From the NCBI RefSeq assembly GCF_018199995.1, contig NZ_CP073578.1, positions 2,542,001 to 2,606,000 of the forward strand: a stretch of DNA of 64,000 nt. The letters run 5' to 3'. The notes below the pieces were generated by a model, which was not told where the DNA came from, searched no databases, and worked only from the letters and a program-made list of their open reading frames with translations. Source of the stretch: Photobacterium sp. GJ3 (GTDB lineage Bacteria; Pseudomonadota; Gammaproteobacteria; Enterobacterales; Vibrionaceae). The position numbers and the translations under genes are program-made. Each line of letters starts with the position of its first letter. Position 1 is the first letter of the stretch. Shown piece by piece: positions 16,687 to 25,478 of the stretch.

Positions 16687-17514
16687 ATGAAGCCTGCGAT
16701 TCTCATTACCGGATGCAGCAGCGGTATTGGCTACCATTGCGCACACGCCCTCCATCAGGCGGGCTATCAGGTGGTGGCCAGCTGCCGCCAGCAAGCAGAT
16801 GTCGACCGACTCCGACAGGAAGGACTGGCATGCGTCCGGCTGGATCTGGCCGATACCGCATCCATCGAACAGGGGCTCGCAAACACATTAGCCATCACAG
16901 ACAATAGACTGGATGTGCTGTTTAACAACGGGGCTTATGGTCAGCCGGGAGCACTGGAAGATTTACCAACCGATGCACTACGCGAGCAGTTTGAAACCAA
17001 TCTGTTTGGCTGGCATACCCTGACCCGTGCGGTCATCCCCGTGATGCTGCAACAAGGCCATGGCAAAATTGTCCAGAACAGCTCCGTACTGGGGTTAGTG
17101 GCTATGAAATATCGCGGGGCATACAACGCCAGCAAGTTTGCGCTGGAAGGATACACCGATACCCTGCGCCTCGAACTGGCCGACAGCCCGATTCAGATCA
17201 GTCTGATCGAGCCGGGCCCCATTGAAAGCCAGTTCCGGGCCAATGCCAAACGTCAGTTCGAAGCTCAGATTGACATGAACGCCTCGCGCCATCAGCAAAG
17301 CTATCAGAAAACACTCGACCGGCTGGGGAAGCCGTCACCATCCAACAAATTCACCCTGACACCTGAAGCCGTACTGAAACCCTTGCTGGAGATCCTTGAA
17401 AAAGACAAGCCAGCACCGCGCTATTACGTGACCCAGCCAACGTATATTTTTGGGTTCTTACGCCGAATCCTCCCCGTGCTATGGCTGGACAAAATTCTCG
17501 CAAAAAGCGATTAA
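16687..17514 (+). CDS. ybbO: Short-chain dehydrogenase/reductase (YbbO)
   Basis: A 275-residue classical SDR. The cofactor site is ILITGCSSGIGYHCAHAL (TGxxxGIG), the structural motif is LFNNGAYGQPG, and the catalytic Tyr/Lys pair is in YRGAYNASKFALEG. E. coli YbbO is an NADP-dependent aldehyde reductase; the same role is likely but untested here. It is preceded by a GAGTAAGGA ribosome site, 42 bases after tesA, and is probably cotranscribed with it. Confidence 0.93.
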   Translation: MKPAILITGCSSGIGYHCAHALHQAGYQVVASCRQQADVDRLRQEGLACVRLDLADTASIEQGLANTLAITDNRLDVLFNNGAYGQPGALEDLPTDALREQFETNLFGWHTLTRAVIPVMLQQGHGKIVQNSSVLGLVAMKYRGAYNASKFALEGYTDTLRLELADSPIQISLIEPGPIESQFRANAKRQFEAQIDMNASRHQQSYQKTLDRLGKPSPSNKFTLTPEAVLKPLLEILEKDKPAPRYYVTQPTYIFGFLRRILPVLWLDKILAKSD

Positions 17515-17704
17515 ATCTCAAACAATACGTTGAAAACTTGAGATTGATCCCACTTCACTGAAATCTGGGATCGCTTCCTACATTTTATTGCGCGATGTCA
17601 TGAATGTGTCATCTGGGAATTCTACGCTTGTTCCCAAGTTGGTGCTTTCCTGCGCACGGGGGGGCCAGCGATCTCTATTCAAACCATTTTTCGGGGGAAT
17701 CGGC

Positions 17705-17776
17705 ATGACATTACGTCAGGTCAATGCGGTCTGTCTCTGTGTTGCTGTTGCTCTGCTTTTAACCTTCCACTTCTAG
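17705..17776 (+). CDS. Small hydrophobic ORF, 23 residues (candidate small membrane protein or leader peptide)
   Basis: ATG 17705 is preceded by a purine-rich site (GGGGGAA, 17693-17699). The frame encodes one hydrophobic helix (VNAVCLCVAVALLLTFHF) after a short basic N terminus (MTLRQ) and stops at 17776. A GC stem (GAGAGCC, CAGGCTCTC) with a T run at about 17778-17802 follows immediately, so this is a compact promoter-to-terminator unit between ybbO and ybbN. I recognise no family. It could be a small membrane protein, or an attenuator peptide or sRNA with coding potential. Confidence 0.45.
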   Translation: MTLRQVNAVCLCVAVALLLTFHF

Positions 17777-17777
17777 C

Positions 17778-17803
17778 GGAGAGCCAGGCTCTCCGTTTTT
17801 TTC
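17778..17803 (+). terminator. Terminator following the small ORF
   Basis: An inverted repeat of GGAGAGCC with GGCTCTCC, a short loop and then a T run. It sits 1-2 bases after the small ORF stop and about 110 bases before ybbN, so ybbN needs its own promoter or readthrough. Confidence 0.75.
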
Positions 17804-17911
17804 AATGATCCCGGCGCTAACCCGCGTAATTCACCCTTTTCCCTTGATTTTCCTGCCAACAAGCCCAACATCTTGAACATCACTTTGTAAACGATCACGG
17901 AAACACCCGGT

Positions 17912-18766
17912 ATGAATGACAAAACAGCGATTGAACTGAACGAATCCAATCTGCATCAGGTGATTGAGCAGTCAATGCAACAGTTGGTGGTGATCAGCTT
18001 TTGGGCGCCGTCAATGCCAGAAACAGCTGAAGTCAACACTGTGCTGGAACGTCTGGCCGCCCAGCGTCCCGGTCAGTTTGTGCTGGCAACCCTGAACTGT
18101 GAAACCCAGCAAATGGTCGCCGCTCAGTTTGGTGTCCGGAGCCTGCCGACGGTCGCCGTCTTCAGTAACGGACAGCCGGTTGACGGTGCTGCAGGACCAC
18201 AAACGGAAGACAGCCTGCGCCAGATGCTGAACAAACATCTGCCCAGCGAAGAAGAAATGAAGCTTGATCAGGCCATTCAATTGGTCAGCCAGCAGGCTTA
18301 CAACGAAGCCCTGCCTGTGCTGCGTGAACTGGCTGGCAGCCTGCCTGGCAACAGTCAGGTATTACTGGCGATGGCTGAATGTCTGCTGGAAACCGCACAG
18401 TTCGATGAAGCGGAAACCCTGCTGTCGCAGATCCCATTGCAGGATCAGGATGGTTACTACAAGAGCCTCATCGCGAAACTGGAATTACATCGTCAGGCCA
18501 GCGACTCCCCGGAAATTCGTCAGCTGGAAGAAAAACTGGCGGCAGATCCGGGCAATGGCCAACTGGCCTACGAACTGGCGATTCAGTACAGCCAGGTCAG
18601 CCGTCAGCAGGAAGCGCTGGACATTCTGATTGGCCTGCTGCGCAACGATCTGAACTTCGCCGATGGCAATGCCAAGAAAACCATGATGGATATTCTGGCC
18701 GCGCTGGGTCAGGGGAACGCGATCGCGGCTCAGTACCGTCGCCAGCTCTATTCTCTGCTTTACTGA
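17912..18766 (+). CDS. ybbN: Thioredoxin-fold/TPR co-chaperone (CnoX/YbbN)
   Basis: A 284-residue cytosolic protein with an N-terminal thioredoxin fold (about residues 8-110) and a C-terminal TPR region (about 115-284). At the usual WCGPC position it has FWAPSMPE, with no CxxC, as in CnoX-type proteins that act as holdases rather than disulfide reductases. The conserved RSLPTVAVFSNGQP cis-Pro segment is present. In E. coli CnoX protects clients from oxidative aggregation and hands them to DnaK or GroEL. It is convergent with cueR and ends 7 bases inside the 3' end of that gene. Confidence 0.93.
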   Translation: MNDKTAIELNESNLHQVIEQSMQQLVVISFWAPSMPETAEVNTVLERLAAQRPGQFVLATLNCETQQMVAAQFGVRSLPTVAVFSNGQPVDGAAGPQTEDSLRQMLNKHLPSEEEMKLDQAIQLVSQQAYNEALPVLRELAGSLPGNSQVLLAMAECLLETAQFDEAETLLSQIPLQDQDGYYKSLIAKLELHRQASDSPEIRQLEEKLAADPGNGQLAYELAIQYSQVSRQQEALDILIGLLRNDLNFADGNAKKTMMDILAALGQGNAIAAQYRRQLYSLLY

Positions 18767-19209
18767 TCCAGACGTCCCTGCTGGCAGCAATCCTGCAGGG
18801 ACGAAACTTCATCCGGTGCGTTGTCTTGCGTCAGCGCATCGATAATCGGACAGCCCGGCTGCTGATTCCCCGGACACTGACTGATCAAGCTCTGTAAACT
18901 TTGTTTCATCGCCAGCAGTTCCTGAATCTGATGATCAATCTCAGAGAGCTTCTGTTCCGCTTTGGCTTTCACATCCGCACTTTTTCGTTCCGGATCCCGG
19001 GATAAACTCAACAGCTCACGGCTTTCTTCAAGACTGAACCCTACCAGGCGGGAACGTTTGATCATTAGCAGCTCATTCACCTGCTTCTGACTGTATCGGC
19101 GGTAACCATTCTCGCCCCGCATCGGTTCACTGATCATCCCTTTGCTCTCATAAAAACGGATGGTCTTATTGGTCAGACCGGTCTGTTTTGAAACGTCACT
19201 GATGTTCAT
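18760..19209 (-). CDS. cueR: Cu(I)-responsive MerR-family activator CueR
   Basis: A 149-residue MerR protein. The N-terminal winged HTH reads MNISDVSKQTGLTNKTIRFY, a long dimer coiled coil follows (about 75-110), and the metal-binding loop is CPGNQQPGCPII, whose two Cys match the CueR Cu(I)/Ag(I) site. It activates the divergent copA promoter. I start at ATG 19209, preceded by a run of seven G that acts as the ribosome site; a GTG four codons upstream is less likely. The gap to copA contains a textbook MerR-type promoter with a 19-base spacer. Its 3' end overlaps ybbN by 7 bases in convergent orientation. Confidence 0.95.
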   Translation of the reverse strand: MNISDVSKQTGLTNKTIRFYESKGMISEPMRGENGYRRYSQKQVNELLMIKRSRLVGFSLEESRELLSLSRDPERKSADVKAKAEQKLSEIDHQIQELLAMKQSLQSLISQCPGNQQPGCPIIDALTQDNAPDEVSSLQDCCQQGRLDQ

Positions 19210-19243
19210 GTTCCCCCCCACTGAAAAAAGATGTATATGCGCC

Positions 19244-19274
19244 TTGACCTTCCATTAACTGGAAGCTTTATGCT
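19244..19274 (+). promoter_or_regulatory. CueR-controlled copA promoter and operator
   Basis: The -35 TTGACC (19244-19249) and -10 TATGCT (19269-19274) are separated by 19 bases, the over-long spacer typical of MerR-family promoters. Centred in the spacer is a dyad CTTCC (19249-19253), 7 bases, GGAAG (19261-19265), matching the CueR recognition pattern. copA starts 36 bases after the -10. Confidence 0.9.
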
Positions 19275-19310
19275 TCAGCTTACATGAGATGACTGGTATA
19301 AAGGAAGCCC

Positions 19311-22087
19311 ATGACAGTTTCAACACATTCCCCGACGCGCATTGAGATGACGCTGCCGCTCGGCAAAGTCCGTTGTATGAATTGCGCAGGTAAAATTACT
19401 CAGGCACTTCAGGCCCTTGAGGGTGTGGAGCAAGTCGATGTGAATACGCAGACAGCCCATATTACTGGCCCGGTTGCGCTCACAGAGGTGATCAGCACCA
19501 TTGAGAAGCTCGGCTACGAAGCCGGCTATCATCACGACCTGCCGCTGGCTGGTTTATCCTGCGGCAAATGTGTCGCCAAGTTGACCAAAGCCCTGACAGA
19601 AGATAGCCGGATTGCCCGCGCAGAAGTCAGTAAAACACGAGCTCAGGTCGTCGGCGCCATCCCCCAAGATGAACTCATCGCTTTCATTCAGGCGACAGGG
19701 TATCAGGTGCCGGAAGTATCTGAAGAAGGCATCGCTTCTGAAGCAGCGCCTGACAATACCGTTGTTAGCGACACCTCTGCCCCGGCAGGCGTTACGCAAC
19801 CGAAACCGGCGAACGCCCATGCTGCAAGCGATGCCGACAGCCGCTACTTCCTGATCTCCGGGATGACCTGTGCGAGCTGTGTCTCCTCCGTCGAGAAGGC
19901 AATCCGGCAAGTCGATGGCGTGACCCGTGTCAACGTGAACCTTGCGGAACGAACCGCGCTGGTTCAGGGCGAGATTGATCCGGAAACCGTTTCACAGGCC
20001 GTTTCAGATGCCGGATACGGCGCCGAACTCAGTGAAGATGAAGCCACCCGCAGAGAGCGTCAGCAGGCGCAGAATCAAGCCACTTACCGCCAACACCTGA
20101 CCAATGCCACCCTCGGGCTGGCGCTGGGTGTACCTTTGATGGCCTGGGGCGTGTTCGGCGGCAGTATGATGATTGAATCAGCTACCAGCCAGTGGGCCTG
20201 GGGGGGATTGGTCTGCTGACGCTGGCATTGCTGGTTTACAGCGGCGGTCACTATTTCAAAGATGCCTGGAAAGCGTTCCGTCATCACAGAGCCAGCATGG
20301 ATACTCTGGTGGCGCTGGGAACCGGTGCCGCCTGGTTCTACTCCATGTTCGTGGTGCTCAAGCCCGACTGGTTTCCGGCACAGGCGCGGCATGTGTATTT
20401 TGAAGCTTCAGCCATGATTCTGGGTCTGATTACGCTCGGTCACGCACTGGAAGCCAAAGCGCGGGGACGGACCTCAAGAGCGCTGGAAAAACTGATCGAT
20501 CTTCAGCCGCAGACGGCCATTCTGGTTGACGCCTCCGGCGAACGCGAGGTGCCGCTGTCAGAAATCCAGCCCGGCATGCAGCTCAGATTACGCCCCGGCG
20601 CCAAAGTGCCGGTAGACGGCCTGATCGAAAGCGGCGAAAGCTATCTGGATGAATCCATGCTGACCGGTGAACCCGTGCCTGCCCATAAGAAACCGGGCGA
20701 TAAATTACATGCCGGCACCATGAACCAGAGCGGCAGCCTGCTGTTTCGGGCTGAAGAAGTCGGGAATCAAACCCTGCTGGCCCGGATCATTGGCCTGGTT
20801 CGTCAGGCACAGAGCAGTAAGCCGGCACTGGCGAAAATGGCCGATACCATTTCAGCAATTTTTGTCCCGACCGTCATGATCATCGCGATCATCACGGCCA
20901 CCCTCTGGTATTACCTGGGTCCGGATCCGGTCGCCATTTATATGCTGATCACCGCGACCACAGTGCTGATTATTGCCTGTCCCTGTGCGTTAGGCCTCGC
21001 AACGCCCATGTCCGTCACTGTCGGGCTGGGGCGGGCTGCTGAACACGGAATTCTGATCCGCCATGCCGATGCCATGCAGCTGGCTGCCAAAATCGACACT
21101 GTGGTGCTGGACAAAACAGGCACACTGACCGAAGGAAAACCGGTACTGACACACAGCCATTATTATGGCGAACACACTGAGGCAAAGGTGCTGACGCTGG
21201 CAGCCAGTCTTGAGCAGGGGGCCGAACACCCGCTTGCGAAAGCCATTGTGCAAGCCGCCAGAGACAAAGCACTGCAATTGCAATCCGCCGGAAACTTCGA
21301 TGCAAAAGCCGGGTATGGCGTCATCGGTCAGGTCGGTACCGATCAGATTCTGCTGGGGAACCGAGCCCTGATGGTAAAATCAGGCGTGGAAACCGATGCC
21401 CACGAGGCCGATGCACACGCGCTGGCAGACGAAGGCGCCACGGCCATCTTCGTGGCCGTCAACGGACAGCTTGCCGCGATCCTCGGGATCAGTGATCCGC
21501 TGCGTCAGGATTCCAAAGCCGCGGTGGCACGTCTGAAAGACAAAGGGATTGACGTTATCATGCTCACGGGGGATACCGAGCGTACCGCGAAAGCCATCGC
21601 GCGTCAGGCTGGCATTGACCGTGTGATTGCCGGTGTGCTGCCAGACGGCAAATCAGAGCAGGTCGCTAGCCTGCAGCAATCCGGCAAGCATGTCGCCATG
21701 GTCGGTGACGGGATTAACGATGCACCGGCACTGGCACAGGCAGAGATCGGGATTGCCATGGGCAGCGGCAGTGATGTCGCAATCGAAAGCGCCCAACTGA
21801 CGTTAGTTCGCCATTCACTGCACGGTGTGGCGGATGCACTGGAACTGTCTTCAGCCACGCTGCGCAACATGAAACAGAACCTGTTCGGTGCGTTTATCTA
21901 CAACACTCTGGGTATTCCGCTGGCGGCCGGGATCCTGTTCCCGTTTACCGGCAGTTTACTCAGCCCGGTGATTGCGGGCGCGGCAATGGCGCTGTCCTCC
22001 ATTACCGTCGTCAGTAACGCAAACCGGCTCCGGTTGTTCCGCCCCGGCAGTGCGACCACACAAACCCATTCAGCAAAGGAGGCCTGA
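19311..22087 (+). pseudogene. copA: Cu(I)-exporting P1B-type ATPase CopA, frameshifted in a poly-G run
   Basis: The two frames together encode a complete CopA of about 920 residues. Frame one (19311-20219) has three N-terminal HMA domains with CMNC, CGKC and CASC copper sites, then the first membrane segment. Frame two (from about 20192) has the membrane CPC motif ([13 protein letters not shown]), phosphorylation site [10 protein letters not shown], the HP motif [10 protein letters not shown] and the hinge [10 protein letters not shown]. The break lies in seven G at 20200-20206; eight would join WAWGG to [12 protein letters not shown]. Without a shift, translation ends at TGA 20217-20219 and gives a product with three HMA domains and one helix. 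A -1 slip on the G run would make full CopA. Sequencing error is the simplest explanation. It is controlled by CueR. Confidence 0.88.
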
Positions 22088-22088
22088 C

Positions 22089-22160
22089 ATGATGGCATTA
22101 CTTGCAGCCCTCGCCATTGGCTTGATTGTCTGGTGGTTCTGGCTCCATCCGGATAAATAA
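22089..22160 (+). CDS. Small single-helix membrane protein in the copA operon, 23 residues
   Basis: ATG 22089 (a second ATG at 22092) starts 1 base after the copA TGA (22085-22087), with AAAGGAGG (22076-22083) as a strong Shine-Dalgarno inside copA. The product is a Trp-rich hydrophobic helix ending in a short charged tail (LIVWWFWLHPDK). The unit is closed by a terminator 9 bases after the stop. It is comparable in size and setting to small CcoS/KdpF-like partners of metal- and ion-pumping P-type ATPases, but no family can be assigned. The tight coupling argues that it is translated. Confidence 0.7.
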   Translation: MMALLAALAIGLIVWWFWLHPDK

Positions 22161-22168
22161 GCAAACTT

Positions 22169-22201
22169 GCGGCTGAAAGCTGATTTTCAGCCGCCTTTTC
22201 T
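22169..22201 (+). terminator. Terminator of the copA operon
   Basis: A perfect 10-bp stem (GCGGCTGAAA at 22169-22178, TTTCAGCCGC at 22185-22194) with a 6-base loop, followed by CTTTTCT. Confidence 0.88.
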
Positions 22202-22270
22202 CCTGTCAAAACTTGCCTGTCATCGCCGTTTTCCATACGCTGTCTGCACACCGGATCCAATGGACTGCAT

Positions 22271-23161
22271 ATGTTCAGATCGCTTCTTACCAAAGCCAGC
22301 CTGTTGCTGACTTTTTTCAGCACAGCAACCTCAGCAGAGCCGCAGGTCTGGCTGGCAAAAGACCCGCAACGTCAATTCGTCATGATGGGTTCCATCCATG
22401 TCGGCAATCATCAGCTTTACCCGCTGCCAACCGCATTCACCCGATACTGGCCGGATGCCGATGGCTTGATTCTGGAAGCCAATATTCAAAAGCACTTTGA
22501 AATGCCTGCGATCCCTGAAGCCCATTTCACCCGAAAGCTGCTGCCGCCGGACGATTTACGAAAGCTCAAAGATCTGGCTGCTGAATATCAACTGTCCACC
22601 TATCACTTACTGGAAGGTCCCCCCTGGCTGACCGCCATGCAACTGCAAATGGCGCAGTCGCTGAAATTGGGACTGACCCCGGATCAGGGCATTGACCAAA
22701 CTCTCTTTTATCAGGCCCAGAAAGAGTCGCTTCCCATTTACGAACTGGAAGGTATTGCGGAACAATTCCGGATTCTGAACAGTTTGCCGGATCACGGGTT
22801 GGATCTGCTTCAGGTGACACTTCGGGAATGGCACTTGCTGGAAGAAGAGCTGCAATGCCTGCTCACCGCTTGGCAGACTGGGAATAACGCCGTTCTGACC
22901 GAGCTCAGTCAGGACATTGCCCTGTCTGACGACACTGAACAGCGACTGCTGATCCGTCGTAATCAGAACTGGGCCACGCAGTTAGCCCATGGATCACAAT
23001 ATCAGAAAGGGACATTTTTGGTCGTGGTGGGTGCGTACCACATGATAGGTGAATATGGATTACCGGCATTACTGAAAAAGCAGGGCTTCACCGTTGAGCA
23101 AATCAACACCGCGCAACCGGTCTCCTGCCAATCCGGCCTTGCTTCACAACCCCCACCCTAG
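22271..23161 (+). CDS. ybaP: TraB/GumN-family protein YbaP, C terminus encoded by a repeat element
   Basis: A 296-residue exported protein with signal peptide MFRSLLTKASLLLTFFSTATSA. The TraB/GumN core begins QVWLAKDPQRQFVMMGSIHVG and has the second conserved block LVVVGAYHMIGEYGLPALLKKQG near residue 255-277. The family (TIKI-like) is proposed to contain metal-dependent peptidases via a GxxH pair; GSIHVG and GAYHMIG are visible. The activity is inferred. The last residues (about GLASQPPP) and the stop are supplied by the first copy of a roughly 146-base repeat, so the native C terminus has probably been replaced. Gene order ybaP-ybaK-ushA matches E. coli apart from the inserted repeats and tRNA block. 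Confidence 0.9.
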   Translation: MFRSLLTKASLLLTFFSTATSAEPQVWLAKDPQRQFVMMGSIHVGNHQLYPLPTAFTRYWPDADGLILEANIQKHFEMPAIPEAHFTRKLLPPDDLRKLKDLAAEYQLSTYHLLEGPPWLTAMQLQMAQSLKLGLTPDQGIDQTLFYQAQKESLPIYELEGIAEQFRILNSLPDHGLDLLQVTLREWHLLEEELQCLLTAWQTGNNAVLTELSQDIALSDDTEQRLLIRRNQNWATQLAHGSQYQKGTFLVVVGAYHMIGEYGLPALLKKQGFTVEQINTAQPVSCQSGLASQPPP

Positions 23162-24150
23162 CCGAGCCTCCCCTTGCCAAGGGGAGGGAAAAGTCACTGC
23201 GCGCATCAAACACGATCAGTTCCTCCCCCTTTTCAAGGGGGAGGTTAGGAGGGGGTTATCAGGCACCAACGCCAAAGCCAAATCTGTGCTCGCTTCGCGA
23301 ACCCCACCCTAGCCCTCCCCTTGCCAAGGGGAGGGAAAAGTCACTGCGCGCAGCAAACACTATCAGTTCCTCCCCCTTTTCAAGGGGGAGGTTAGGAGGG
23401 GGGTTATCAGGCACCAGCGCCAAAGCCAAATCTGTGCTCGCTTCGCGAACCCCACCCTAGCCCTCCCCTTGCCAAGGGGAGGGAAAAGTCAGTGCTCACA
23501 GCAAACGCGATCAGTTCCTCCCCCTTTTCAAGGGGGAGGTTAGGAGGGGGTTATCAGGCACAAGTGCCAAAGCCGAATCCGTGCTCGCTTCACGAACCCC
23601 ACCCTAGCCCTCCCCTTGCCAAGGGGAGGGAAAGTCAGTGCGCACAGCTAACGCGATCAGTTCCTCCCCCTTTTCAAGGGGGAGGTTAGGAGGGGTTATC
23701 AGGCACAAGTGCCAAAGCCGAATCCGTGCTCGCTTCACGAACCCCACCCTAGCCTTCCCCTTGCCAAGGGGAGGGAAAAGTCACTGCGCACAGCTAACGC
23801 GATCAGTTCCTCCCCTTTTCAAGGGGGAGGTTAGGAGGGGGTTATCAGGCACCAGCGCCAAAGCCGAATCCGTGCTCGCTTCACGAACCCCACCCTAGCC
23901 CTCCCCTTGCCAAGGGGAGGGAAAGTCAGTGCGCACAGCTAACGCGATCAGTTCCTCCCCCTTTTCAAGGGGAGGTTAGGAGGGGGTTATCAGGCACCAG
24001 CGCCAAAGCCGAATCCGTGCTCGCTTCACGAACCCCACCCTAGCCCTCCCCTTGCCAAGGGGAGGGAAAGTCAGTGCGCACAGCTAACGCGATCAGTTCC
24101 TCCCCCTTTTCAAGGGGGAGGTTAGGAGGGGGTTATCAGGCACAAGTGCC
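23141..24150. repeat. Tandem BIME/REP-like array, about seven units of 145-151 bases
   Basis: The CACCCTAG landmark recurs at 23154, 23305, 23453, 23600, 23745, 23891 and 24036. Each unit has two GC-rich hairpins: CCCTCCCCTT-GCC-AAGGGGAGGG and CCTCCCCCTT-TTC-AAGGGGGAGG. The unit's two ends, AACCCCACCCTAGCCC and GGTTAGGAGGGGGTT, are near reverse complements, so each unit is a head-to-head pair of REP-like modules. Short open frames across the array follow the repeat period and are not genes. Units differ by point changes and by 1-base length changes in G or C runs. No transposase is present in the window. Confidence 0.9.
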
Positions 24151-24164
24151 GAATCCTGCACATA

Positions 24165-24195
24165 CAAAAAACCCGCTCAATGAGCGGGCTTTCTG
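24165..24195 (-). terminator. Terminator of the tRNA-Pro transcript
   Basis: On the minus strand a CCCGCTC / GAGCGGG stem (plus coordinates 24172-24178 and 24182-24188) with a 3-base loop is followed by a run of T (plus-strand A at 24165-24171). It lies 12 bases beyond the 3' end of tRNA-Pro copy 2 and ends the repeat-containing transcript. Confidence 0.85.
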
Positions 24196-24199
24196 AAAG

Positions 24200-24276
<77 letters not shown>

Positions 24277-24567
24277 ATAATTCTGTTTTCGCCTTGAGAC
24301 TGGTTCCAGAGGGGTCCTCTGGTCCGCTATTCCCAAGAGCCGGAGATGCGCGACCAAACTGCGCTATTCACCGATAATTCTGTTTTCAGCTTGAGACTGG
24401 TTCCAGAGGGGTCCTCTGGTCCGCTATTCCCAAGAGCCGGAGATGCGCGACCAAACTGCGCTATTCACCGATAATTCTGTTTTCGCTTTGAGACTGGTTC
24501 CAGAGGGGTCCTCTGGTCCACTATTCCCAAGAGCCGGAGATGCGCGACCAAACTGCGCTATTCACCG
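24277..24567 (-). repeat. Three tandem 97-base repeats containing the 5' half of tRNA-Pro
   Basis: Units are 24277-24373, 24374-24470 and 24471-24567. In transcript direction each begins with about 30 bases of the tRNA-Pro 5' half (CGGTGAATAGCGCAG to GCGCATCT, one D-loop change), then a hairpin region, then AACAGAATTAT, and runs straight into the next unit or the real tRNA. The 3' acceptor strand, T arm and CCA are absent. The hairpin has an inner stem CCAGAGG/CCTCTGG and an outer stem CTTGGGA/TCTCAAG. The units lie in the same orientation as, and upstream of, the functional tRNA. Confidence 0.9.
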
Positions 24568-24663
24568 ATAATTTGTTCAGACTGATGACAGCCTTAAAAA
24601 CGAGACTTGTTACTATTGAAGTATAAGCCGACTTAACAGGCTAACCCAAGTCACGTTTGAAAG

Positions 24664-24740
<77 letters not shown>

Positions 24741-24936
24741 ATAATTCTGTTTTCGCTTTGAGATTAGTTCCAGAGGGATTCCTCTGGTCCGCTATTCTCA
24801 AAATCCGGAGATGCGCTACCAAACTGCGCTATTCACCGATAATTCTGTTTTCACTTTGAGATTAGTTCCAGAGGGATTCCTCTGGTCCGCTATTCTCAAA
24901 ATCCGGAGATGCGCTACCAAACTGCGCTATTCACCG
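24741..24936 (-). repeat. Two tandem 98-base repeats containing the 5' half of tRNA-Pro
   Basis: Units are 24741-24838 and 24839-24936, diverged from the 97-base set. The tRNA-derived part matches the real tRNA exactly through GGTAGCGCATCT. The hairpin keeps the inner stem CCAGAGG/CCTCTGG, while the outer stem is TTTGAGA/TCTCAAA; relative to the 97-base units the first pair changes from C-G to T-A on both sides, a compensatory difference. This is the 5' end of the inferred tRNA-Pro transcript. Confidence 0.9.
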
Positions 24937-24997
24937 ATAATTCTGTTTTCGTTTTACCGATAATCATCAAAAAGCTGATTGCCCTTCGAGGTGGCCT

Positions 24998-25025
24998 ATA
25001 ATACTGCCAAATTTAACGAACGCAA
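24998..25025 (-). promoter_or_regulatory. Promoter of the tRNA-Pro/repeat transcript
   Basis: On the minus strand, TTGCGT (-35, 25025-25020), a 16-base spacer and TATTAT (-10, 25003-24998) are followed by a GC-rich discriminator (AGGCCACC), as expected for stringently controlled stable-RNA promoters. It lies about 60 bases upstream of the first partial-tRNA repeat. Confidence 0.6.
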
Positions 25026-25214
25026 GGGGATGGAAAAAAAATTTCCGCCCAAGCCTATCACTTGATTATGAAATCAACATTTCAGCCATTTTTTGTAGAT
25101 GAATCACCAAATATGCATTCAAACGACCAATCGATAACGGACTTGATCCAGATCATCCAGCCGCTGTCCATGCTGATTTAAGCTTGGTTTTAGTTTCCTG
25201 ACGGAGGATATCAC

Positions 25215-25358
25215 ATGGAATTTTGGCTAGATCTGCTCTTCGGTAACCCAGTCGGTTTGTCATCAATGATCGTGATTTTCGGCGCGTTGGGACTGATGAT
25301 TTTTTATGGCGGCTATTTCGTCTATAAAGCAATGAAAGCTGATGCAAATCAGCAGTAA
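25215..25358 (+). CDS. DUF3149-type small membrane protein, 47 residues
   Basis: ATG 25215 is preceded by ACGGAGGATATC, a strong Shine-Dalgarno. The product starts MEFWLDLLFGNPVGLSSM, has a single membrane helix (MIVIFGALGLMIFYGGYFVY) and a short polar tail (KAMKADANQQ). Length and the N-terminal WLDLLFGN motif fit the DUF3149 family common in Vibrionaceae; the function is unknown. It stands alone between the tRNA-Pro promoter and smrA. Confidence 0.85.
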   Translation: MEFWLDLLFGNPVGLSSMIVIFGALGLMIFYGGYFVYKAMKADANQQ

Positions 25359-25478
25359 TGTTCCCGTTATCTCCAACTTTGATTGAATCCTGCGGAAACT
25401 GACAGGCCCCAGGATTCTTTTTTTTCCCCGCCAGCCACGTATAATCGCTTTAAATTCCGCAGTAGAAAATACAGCACC

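Noticed and set aside
23094..23898. Short open frames encoding repeated peptides such as SSPFSRGRLGG
   Set aside because: They follow the period of the non-coding BIME-like array, lack ribosome sites and resemble no protein family.
23141..24150. Possible CRISPR array
   Set aside because: The period is about 146 bases, the whole unit is repeated with no unique spacers, and no cas gene is present.
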